Source of the DNA: Porphyromonas macacae DSM 20710 = JCM 13914
Lineage (GTDB): Bacteria > Bacteroidota > Bacteroidia > Bacteroidales > Porphyromonadaceae
Direction: 5' to 3'
NCBI RefSeq assembly: GCF_000379945.1
Contig: NZ_KB904133.1
Coordinates: forward strand, 1 to 36,845
Length of the DNA stretch: 36,845 bases
Each line of letters starts with the position of its first letter. Positions within the stretch are counted from its first letter, which is position 1. A program made the translations under genes and the position numbers. The notes under the pieces were generated by a model. That model saw nothing but the letters and a program-made list of their open reading frames with translations, was not told the DNA's origin and made no database searches. Below are positions 16,341-22,529 of the stretch, in pieces.

Positions 16341-17592
16341 ATTCTTTAAGTTTGCGATAAAGTGTTCTTTCTGAAATTTTCAATTCATCTGCTGCAGCCT
16401 TACGCTTACCTTCATGACGCTGCAAGGCTCGTTTGATCATGGTGCGCTCCATATCCGCCAAAGAAAGCGGCTCTTCCTCATAAATCAGTTCATCAGAGGT
16501 CTGACCGGCATCGTTCGATGCATCTCTATCCCGAACCGACACGGAAGGGTAAATAACATAAGGCGTCAGAGAAGGACTTGCTTCGTGACCGACAGACAGG
16601 CTGTCGTCTTTCAATTCGCCGGAAGGCCTGGCAGCAGCCGGCTGCACCGGCACCTTACCCTGCATAAGATCATTCACCAATGCTTTTAGCTCATTCATAT
16701 CATGCTTCATATCGAAAAGCACCTGATAAAGTATCTCCCGTTCGCTGTTAAAAGTATGCTCATCGACACTCCGCCCTTTTAATACGGGATGCAAAGGCAT
16801 TTTCGCATCTTCGGGCAAATAACGCTCCAATACGGAAGCATCGATAAGTCTTTCGGACTCCAAAATACTGATACGGTCCGTTATGTTCTTAAGTTCGCGC
16901 ACATTACCCGGCCATCTGTAACGTTTTATGAACTCTCTGGCATCATCCGAGAGTCTCAGAGGCGGCATCTGATAACGGTCTGCACTGTCTGCCGCAAATT
17001 TTCTGAAAAGCAGTGGGATATCATCTGCCCGATTACGCAACGGAGGAATAACGATAGGCACCGTATTCAAACGAAAAAGCAGATCTTCTCTAAAACGTCC
17101 TTTGGCCACCGCTTCCTTAAGATCCACATTCGTTGCGGCTACAATACGAACATCCGTAGTCTGCGGTTGACTGGATCCCACGGGAATAAACTCCCCGCTT
17201 TCGAGAACACGCAGTAAACGTGCCTGAGTGGGCAAGGGCAACTCACCCACTTCATCCAAAAAAATGGTACCGCCCGACGCCTCCTCAAAATAGCCCTTAC
17301 GATCCGATACGGCCCCGGTAAAAGAACCTTTCCGGTGTCCGAACAGTTCGGAATCTATGGTACCTTCCGGAATAGCGCCACAGTTTACAGCTATATATTG
17401 CCGGTGCTTACGAGCACTGTATTGATGTATAATTTTCGGAAAATTCTCCTTCCCCACACCGCTTTCACCCATGATAAGTACGGACATATCGGTAGGAGCC
17501 ACCTGCACTGCCACCTCGATAGCCCGATCTAATAAAGGACTGTTGCCTATGATGCCGAAACGGCGTTTGATGGATTGTATATCTACGTTCAT
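16327..17592 (-). CDS. Sigma-54-dependent transcriptional activator without receiver domain
   Basis: A 421-residue AAA+ enhancer-binding protein that opens promoters for RNA polymerase with RpoN. Walker A GESGVGKE lies at about 42-49, the sigma-54 contact loop is GSFTGA at 89-94 instead of the usual GAFTGA, Walker B GGTIFLDEVGELP at 107-119, and a Fis-type helix-turn-helix occupies the last 30 residues (GKRKAAADELKISERTLYRK). There is no receiver, GAF or PAS domain in front: the AAA+ part starts almost at residue 1, so activity must be set by expression or by partner proteins. It heads the unit lptE-TPR-secG and is divergent from oxyR. Confidence 0.93.
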   Translation of the reverse strand: MNVDIQSIKRRFGIIGNSPLLDRAIEVAVQVAPTDMSVLIMGESGVGKENFPKIIHQYSARKHRQYIAVNCGAIPEGTIDSELFGHRKGSFTGAVSDRKGYFEEASGGTIFLDEVGELPLPTQARLLRVLESGEFIPVGSSQPQTTDVRIVAATNVDLKEAVAKGRFREDLLFRLNTVPIVIPPLRNRADDIPLLFRKFAADSADRYQMPPLRLSDDAREFIKRYRWPGNVRELKNITDRISILESERLIDASVLERYLPEDAKMPLHPVLKGRSVDEHTFNSEREILYQVLFDMKHDMNELKALVNDLMQGKVPVQPAAARPSGELKDDSLSVGHEASPSLTPYVIYPSVSVRDRDASNDAGQTSDELIYEEEPLSLADMERTMIKRALQRHEGKRKAAADELKISERTLYRKLKEYGMD

Positions 17593-17651
17593 AAATGTCT
17601 AAAATAAACAACAGATTGGTATAGAGCAACAAGAAGCCCGCTCAATCTAAA

Positions 17652-17659
17652 CAAAGGTA
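17652..17659 (-). promoter_or_regulatory. -7 promoter motif for the sigma-54 activator-lptE-secG unit
   Basis: Minus strand TACCTTTG, matching TAnnTTTG, about 60 bp upstream of the activator start and only 12 bp from the oppositely oriented oxyR motif, so the two promoters would overlap. Confidence 0.42.
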
Positions 17660-17671
17660 GCTAAAATCCTA

Positions 17672-17679
17672 TATCTTTG
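17672..17679 (+). promoter_or_regulatory. -7 promoter motif for oxyR
   Basis: TATCTTTG on the plus strand, matching TAnnTTTG, 28 bp upstream of the oxyR ATG. No convincing -33 element at the usual spacing, which would suit an autoregulated or activator-dependent promoter. Confidence 0.45.
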
Positions 17680-17707
17680 TACGAGACAACCTGCAAACAA
17701 ATTACAC

Positions 17708-18634
17708 ATGAATTTACAACAACTTGAATATATCGTTTCTTTAGCCGAACATCAGCATTTCGGACGTGCTGCCGAGGCCTGCGGAGTAACGCAACCGACA
17801 CTAAGCGCTATGATACAGAAGCTCGAAGAGGAGCTGGGCGTGAAGATATTCGACCGCAGCCATCAGCCTATTGCTCCCACAGAAATCGGTTACCACATCA
17901 TCTTCCAGGCAAAAGAAACCATACGCACCGCAGACCAAATCAAAGCAGTTATCGAAGAAGCCAAAGATTCTTTGAAAGGAACGATCAAATTAGGTATTCT
18001 GCCCACTATAGCCCCCTATCTGGTTCCGAAACTCTTGCCTCAGATAAAAAAATATCTACCGGATCTGATTGTCAACGTAAGCGAGCTGCAAACTTCAAAA
18101 TGTGAAGAAATGCTGGCCGAAGGAGAATTAGATATGTGTATCCTGGCCACTGACCCGGTTAACGGTGAATTTTCCGAAGAGATATTATACTACGAAGAGT
18201 TCGTCGGCTATGTATCGACAAACGAAGAGCTATTCAAACAGGATACGATAAGAAGCTCCGAAGTCAAGGCTGAAAGCCTGTGGCTGCTGGCAGAGGGACA
18301 CTGTTTTAGAGATCAACTGGTAAAATTCTGTCAATTACGCACAAACAGCAAACGGAAATTCAATTATCGTGAGGGCAGCCTACAAGGGTTCATGAAACTG
18401 GTAGAATCTGGCAACGGTATCACCTTCCTTCCGGAATTGTGTAGCAGAGAATTAAAAGACGAACGTAAAAAACTTTTGCGTCCTTTCTCCATTCCACGTC
18501 CCACGAGGGTTGTCCGTCTGGTTCATCATAAAAATTATGTACGGCTGGGACTGCTGAAAGCTCTGACAACAGCGCTGAAAAAAGCCGTCCCTGAAAGTAT
18601 GCTGACCACACATGCAGGACAGTCGATCGTTTAA
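17708..18634 (+). CDS. oxyR: Hydrogen peroxide-sensing LysR regulator OxyR
   Basis: LysR-type regulator (308 residues) that senses peroxide by disulfide formation and activates antioxidant genes. The DNA-binding helix-turn-helix is at about 19-40 (GRAAEACGVTQPTLSAMIQK). The two redox cysteines fall at positions 199 and 208 (AEGHCFRDQLVKFC), the same numbers and spacing as in E. coli OxyR, so peroxide sensing is well supported. It is transcribed away from the sigma-54 activator and towards the PAS gene; IS debris fills the convergent gap after it. Confidence 0.95.
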   Translation: MNLQQLEYIVSLAEHQHFGRAAEACGVTQPTLSAMIQKLEEELGVKIFDRSHQPIAPTEIGYHIIFQAKETIRTADQIKAVIEEAKDSLKGTIKLGILPTIAPYLVPKLLPQIKKYLPDLIVNVSELQTSKCEEMLAEGELDMCILATDPVNGEFSEEILYYEEFVGYVSTNEELFKQDTIRSSEVKAESLWLLAEGHCFRDQLVKFCQLRTNSKRKFNYREGSLQGFMKLVESGNGITFLPELCSRELKDERKKLLRPFSIPRPTRVVRLVHHKNYVRLGLLKALTTALKKAVPESMLTTHAGQSIV

Positions 18635-18639
18635 TTCTG

Positions 18640-18815
18640 TGACGTGTCCTGAAAAAAGTTGACACTCAGAGCGGTTAAAAAAGAAGTAATTATGTCTAAA
18701 CATTTGACCGACTCCGAGCGTCTGAGAATTTTGGAGGAAAATCTCGTGAGCTCCCAAAGCAAAGTATGCCATCGCCAGGAAGTACCGCATTGCTCAGTGT
18801 CTTATTAACGATTGA
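18640..18815 (+). pseudogene. IS3-type transposase orfA remnant, frameshifted
   Basis: TGACGTGTCCTGAAAAAAGTTGACA from 18640 (given here in part: TGACGTGTCCTG) resembles an IS3-family terminal repeat. It is followed by an ATG at 18692 opening MSKHLTDSERLRILEENLVS. About 24 codons in, the frame breaks: the +1 frame continues as KYAIARKYRIAQCLIND, a helix-turn-helix sequence expected next in orfA, while the original frame ends at 18806-18808. So a one-base insertion near 18763 has split it, and the rest of orfA, all of orfB and the right end are absent. It lies 5 bp after the oxyR stop. Confidence 0.7.
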
Positions 18816-18816
18816 C

Positions 18817-18828
18817 TGACGTGTACTG
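18817..18828 (+). repeat. Second copy of the IS3-type terminal motif
   Basis: TGACGTGTACTG repeats the left-end motif found at 18640 (TGACGTGTCCTG) and at 3782 (TGGCGTGTACTG) in the same orientation, directly after the broken orfA. It may be the scar of a second insertion. Confidence 0.45.
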
Positions 18829-18830
18829 CA

Positions 18831-18940
18831 AAATTCTCTGCCTGATGGTTGAAAATTCTTCAGGCAAAGAAAAAAAATCCAAGTTAACTTTGTTAAAAAT
18901 CCGTCAGGCAAAGAATTTTCAACCATCAGGCAGAGAATTT
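18831..18940. repeat. Perfect 30-bp inverted repeat with 50-bp spacer
   Basis: Bases 18831-18860 are the exact reverse complement of 18911-18940. The left arm begins AAATTCTCTGCCTGATGGTT. Inside the spacer, TCAGGCAAAGAA occurs at about 18860 and again at 18904-18915 as a direct repeat running into the right arm. The structure lies in the convergent gap between oxyR and the PAS gene, 20 bp after the PAS stop, so its RNA would fold into a strong hairpin at the end of either transcript. It could be a small non-autonomous element or a two-way terminator. Confidence 0.85.
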
Positions 18941-18959
18941 CAATACCGAAGTTCCGGAT

Positions 18960-19304
18960 TTAACCTTTTTTAGGCATACGTACCTTATGAGGCATATCGA
19001 AAGGGATTACCATGGAGAGCTCCACAAACCCCATATACTCTCCCTTTTCGTACCAGGGCACTTGATATATCAGCTTTTTACGGCCATTCTTTTCGATTGT
19101 ATAAACATTTTTCGTTCGATGCTCCATCATATCACGCAGCATTGAACGAGCCGGTTCGGGATGACAGTCGAGTACATTGCTGCCGATAAGTTCCTGACCG
19201 GGTTTAAGATTTACCGTCCGGCTCTGTTCATTCATCTCTATAATGCGGCCTTCGCGATCACACACAGTAATGGCTATATCAGCTTCATTCAGATAATTAA
19301 TCAT
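18960..19304 (-). CDS. Single-domain PAS protein
   Basis: A 114-residue protein made of one PAS fold: NEADIAITVCDREGRIIEMN at about 5-24, the FG-helix region with DCHPEPARSMLRDMMEH at about 46-62, then strands ending EKGEYMGFVELSMVIPF. The Cys-His-Pro segment resembles the NCHPP motif of PAS domains linked to DUF438 proteins; a metal, heme or redox ligand is possible but not shown. There is no output domain, so it must act through a partner. It lies 32 bp after rpoN on the same strand and is probably the last gene of murF-rpoN-PAS. Its stop borders the long inverted repeat. Confidence 0.82.
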   Translation of the reverse strand: MINYLNEADIAITVCDREGRIIEMNEQSRTVNLKPGQELIGSNVLDCHPEPARSMLRDMMEHRTKNVYTIEKNGRKKLIYQVPWYEKGEYMGFVELSMVIPFDMPHKVRMPKKG

Positions 19305-19336
19305 TGTATTCAGATTTATAAGTTGTCAAAAAGTAT

Positions 19337-20785
19337 TCAAATCTTCTTCCTCATTCTTGCCGTCGGTATACCTAATTCATTGCGATACTTGGCAACCGTT
19401 CGTCGAGCTACGGGATAACCTCTTTCCGCCAATAAACCTACAAGCTCGGAATCGGATAAAGGGTGCAATCCGTCCTCCGCCTCTATAACTTCACGCAAAG
19501 CATCCTTTACAACTCTCGTAGAGACTTCCTCACCATCTTCGGCTGCTATACCTTCATTAAAAAAGAACTTCAGGGGGTATATACCATAGTCGGTCTGTAC
19601 ATATTTACTGTTACTCACACGGCTGATCGTACTGATATCAAAACCGGTGACATCGGCAATATCTTTGAGAATCATCGGCCTTAAATCGACCATTTCCCCG
19701 GATTTAAGAAACGATTCCTGTTTGTGAGCAATGGCTTGCATCGTACGGAGCAGGGTGTTCCGGCGTTGCTCGATGGCACTGATAAACCAACGAGCCTGCT
19801 CTACCTTTTGCCGGGCAAAAGCCAAAGCCTCTTTTTGCTCCGAAGAACAGTTACGACCACGAGTTTTGCAGGCCTCGGCCATTTGTCGGTAATGAGGATT
19901 AACTCTTAGAGGAGGAAGCATGCGCTCATCGGTCAGATAAACCATCAATTCTCCATCCATTTCCTCCACAACAAAATCGGGATGTACCTGCATCAGATTG
20001 GTTTCAGCCCTATCTTCCAATCCGAATCCGGGTTTCGGATTCAATGCCGTTATCACATGAATAGCATCCGACAATTGCCCTTCACTGATTTCCAACCCTC
20101 TGAATAAACGCTCATAGCGTTTATTCACGAAATCATCATAATGCTTATCCAAAATCAAGTAAGCAACATTGATATTCGGTTGGTCTTTTTTATTCTGAAG
20201 CTGTATCAACAAACACTCGCGCAGATCTCTTGCACCAACGCCCGGAGGATCCAACTGCTGAACACGTTTTATCAAACGGTCCAATTCTTCAGCATCAGCC
20301 TCGATACCGGCCTTAAACAGCAAATCGTCCTGAAGCTGGGCAACGGTTCTGTATAAATATCCGTCAGGATTGATATTACCTATTATATAAGGAGCCAACA
20401 GTCTCTCTCTGTCCGTTAAAGGTGCCAATTCCAACTGCTGCATCAAATATTCTCCCAATGACGGAGCATTGGCAGCAAAAGGGATTTCCTCCTTTCTGGC
20501 ATTCTTATCGTAAAGCTGTTGGAGTTTGTATTCAGGGATGTCGTCTTCCGTACCGTAATCGCCCAAATCGGTTACATCCGCATCATTTCCGTAATCATCC
20601 GTTTCTGCACCTTGCTGTTCCGATCCGTCTTCATCAAAAGATTCGTCCAAAGCCGGATTCTCCTGCAGCTCCTTCATTATGCGCGTTTCCAACTCTATTG
20701 TTGGCAATTCCAACATTTTGATTTGTTGAATCTGTGCAGTGGTCAGCGACTGCTGCAACTTCTGATTAAGAGACTGCTTCAACAT
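19337..20785 (-). CDS. rpoN: RNA polymerase sigma-54 factor
   Basis: Sigma-54 (482 residues), which directs RNA polymerase to -24/-12 promoters and needs an AAA+ activator. Region I is the Gln-rich start LNQKLQQSLTTAQIQQIKML with the ELPTIELE follow-on, an acidic region II follows at about 50-80, and the RpoN box ARRTVAKYRN is at 460-469 close to the C-terminus (E. coli has ARRTVAKYRE). The start overlaps the end of murF by 7 bp, so translation may be coupled. A probable activator is encoded 1.7 kb away at 16327-17592. Confidence 0.96.
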   Translation of the reverse strand: MLKQSLNQKLQQSLTTAQIQQIKMLELPTIELETRIMKELQENPALDESFDEDGSEQQGAETDDYGNDADVTDLGDYGTEDDIPEYKLQQLYDKNARKEEIPFAANAPSLGEYLMQQLELAPLTDRERLLAPYIIGNINPDGYLYRTVAQLQDDLLFKAGIEADAEELDRLIKRVQQLDPPGVGARDLRECLLIQLQNKKDQPNINVAYLILDKHYDDFVNKRYERLFRGLEISEGQLSDAIHVITALNPKPGFGLEDRAETNLMQVHPDFVVEEMDGELMVYLTDERMLPPLRVNPHYRQMAEACKTRGRNCSSEQKEALAFARQKVEQARWFISAIEQRRNTLLRTMQAIAHKQESFLKSGEMVDLRPMILKDIADVTGFDISTISRVSNSKYVQTDYGIYPLKFFFNEGIAAEDGEEVSTRVVKDALREVIEAEDGLHPLSDSELVGLLAERGYPVARRTVAKYRNELGIPTARMRKKI

Positions 20786-22101
20786 AAATCAGGAATTTCT
20801 TGCAGATGTATGCCATGCGAACCTTTCAGTAATATCAGGCTGTCTGTTATCGGATTCCGGGTTAAATACTCCTTAAGTTCTTCGATTGAGGGAAAGTAAA
20901 GAAATCCGTCTTTACCGGTCTGCAATCGTAAAAATTCCTGCCCCACAAGAATCACTCGCTGCCACGGACCAAGTTCACGAATAACAGACAGGATCTGTGC
21001 ATGTGCATCCGAACTTTCATCACCCAGCTCCAACATATCGCCTAAAATGAGAACTTTGAAACGAATGTCTTTAATCGCATGAAAATTACGAAGAGCAACT
21101 TCCATACTGGTGGGATTGGCATTATAAGCATCCACGATAAGACTGTTTGATGAGGTCTGTATCAATTGACTGCGACTATTGTTGGGAATATATTCCTCAA
21201 GTGCTTTGTCAATATCATCTGAAGGCACGTCAAAAAAGAAACCGACCGTTACCGCAGCTAAAGCATTAGGCAAATTATAAGCACCGATAAGCCGGGTGTT
21301 CACGAGATGTTCTTTCACTTCCGGTTCAATTTGAGATTTCCAGGAAAAAGAACAGAATACGTCTGAATGTTCCGTTCTCAACTTTCCGCAAACAGAGTTG
21401 TCCGGACCGGTACCATAACCGATGACAGACATTCCATCGCACATACCGGTTAATATGCTATCATCCGCATTAACAAAAACAACTCCTTCGTGGACTTTAA
21501 GATAATCATACACCTCCCCTTTGGTCTTTCGAACTCCTTCCAAAGAGCCAAAACCTGCCAAATGGGCTTTTCCGATATTGGTAATCAGCCCGAAGTTCGG
21601 CTCTGCAATCTCTACCAATTCTTTAATATCGCCAGGTTTGCTTGCACCCATTTCCACCAAACCCAATTGATGATCCTCCTGCATCTGCAAAAGGGTCAAC
21701 GGGACTCCGATATGATTATTCAGATTACCTTGTGTATATAACAGATTATATTTCTTTTTCAGTACAGCAGCAATAAGCTCTTTGGTAGTCGTTTTTCCAT
21801 TGGTTCCGGTAATGGCAATGATAGGAATACCGACCTGTCTCCTGTGATGACGCGCCAATTCCTGCAACGCCTGTAAAACGTTCGGGACCGGCAAACATCC
21901 GTTATGACGGTCCGCCAAATCGGCACGATCGACCACGGCATAAGCAGCACCGGCTGCCAAGGCCGGGAGAGCGTAATCATTACCGTCAAATTTTTCCCCT
22001 TTCAGGGCAAAGAAAATAGCCCCCGGCTCTATTTTCCGGCTATCGGTTGTTATAATCCGATGTCGACGAAAAAGTACATACAATTCATCGATTGATATCA
22101 T
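20779..22101 (-). CDS. murF: UDP-N-acetylmuramoyl-tripeptide--D-alanyl-D-alanine ligase
   Basis: Mur ligase (440 residues) that adds D-Ala-D-Ala to the UDP-MurNAc-tripeptide, the last cytoplasmic step of the peptidoglycan precursor. The N-terminal domain has the MurE/MurF-type DSRKIEPGAIFFALKG at about 20-35, the ATP loop is ITGTNGKTTTKE at 97-108, then NLNNHIGVPLTLL, VEMGASKPGDI and VDAYNANPTSM, all MurF hallmarks (MurF rather than MurE by the YNANPTSM and GASKPGDI signatures). It is first in a probable murF-rpoN-PAS unit, away from the usual division and cell-wall cluster. Confidence 0.95.
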   Translation of the reverse strand: MISIDELYVLFRRHRIITTDSRKIEPGAIFFALKGEKFDGNDYALPALAAGAAYAVVDRADLADRHNGCLPVPNVLQALQELARHHRRQVGIPIIAITGTNGKTTTKELIAAVLKKKYNLLYTQGNLNNHIGVPLTLLQMQEDHQLGLVEMGASKPGDIKELVEIAEPNFGLITNIGKAHLAGFGSLEGVRKTKGEVYDYLKVHEGVVFVNADDSILTGMCDGMSVIGYGTGPDNSVCGKLRTEHSDVFCSFSWKSQIEPEVKEHLVNTRLIGAYNLPNALAAVTVGFFFDVPSDDIDKALEEYIPNNSRSQLIQTSSNSLIVDAYNANPTSMEVALRNFHAIKDIRFKVLILGDMLELGDESSDAHAQILSVIRELGPWQRVILVGQEFLRLQTGKDGFLYFPSIEELKEYLTRNPITDSLILLKGSHGIHLQEIPDLC

Positions 22102-22156
22102 AAGCGAATGCTATAGGTCTGTCTTAAACGTTAAGGAATCATTATTAATCCTACTG

Positions 22157-22187
22157 CAAAAATAGCCATTAGAGCAGATTACGCCAA
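22157..22187 (-). promoter_or_regulatory. Promoter candidate for murF-rpoN, partly in IS remnant
   Basis: Minus strand TATTTTTG (22164-22157) with TTG exactly 20 bases upstream (22187-22185), fitting the Bacteroides consensus. The TTG lies inside the truncated transposase frame (22169-22369), so the upstream half of the promoter seems to come from the IS remnant. Confidence 0.5.
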
Positions 22188-22504
22188 GAGAAAACGGACT
22201 CACCATCAAGTCTTTTAATAAAAAAGAGGATTGATTCTAAATTCAGCGAATCTACAATGCTGTTGACCAGGCGCACAGGGTCATTGGCATCAATATCTTG
22301 ACCAAGTTCTGCAGGAAATAGCAGGATGGGGTCGGATATGTAAGGACGAAAGTGTAACTTTGTATTCATTAAGTAATTGATATTTGCTAAGTTACTCAAA
22401 CTTAGTGAACGAACGAAGCCCTAGCTTGTGAAAGTTGGGGCTTTGTCGTTGGATGAGGAATAAAAAAAGAGGCTGTGCCAAAAATGAATTTTGACACAGC
22501 CTCC
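22169..22504 (-). mobile_element. Truncated IS1182-like element (left end and transposase N-terminus)
   Basis: The left end lies at about 22504 and carries a hairpin terminator; the leader follows, then a transposase frame from the ATG at 22369-22367 to a stop at 22169. The translation MNTKLHFRPYISDPILLFPA, then DANDPVRLVNSIVDSLNLES, is the typical start of IS1182-family transposases, which are about 450-550 residues; only 66 remain. The DNA from 22375 to 22504 is almost identical to 36715-36845 in the opposite orientation. An in-frame TTG at 22399 would add ten residues. Dead element. Confidence 0.8.
22469..22503 (-). terminator. Terminator of the dehydratase gene, formed by the IS end
   Basis: GAGGCTGTG (22469-22477) and CACAGCCTC (22495-22503) are exact reverse complements; CAAAA and TTTTG in the loop can extend the pairing. 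On the minus strand it is followed by TTTTTTTATT. It starts 26 bp past the dehydratase stop codon and consists of the outer end of the IS1182-like remnant. Confidence 0.75.
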
Positions 22505-22529
22505 TCATGTGTGCGTACTCAAGATGGTT

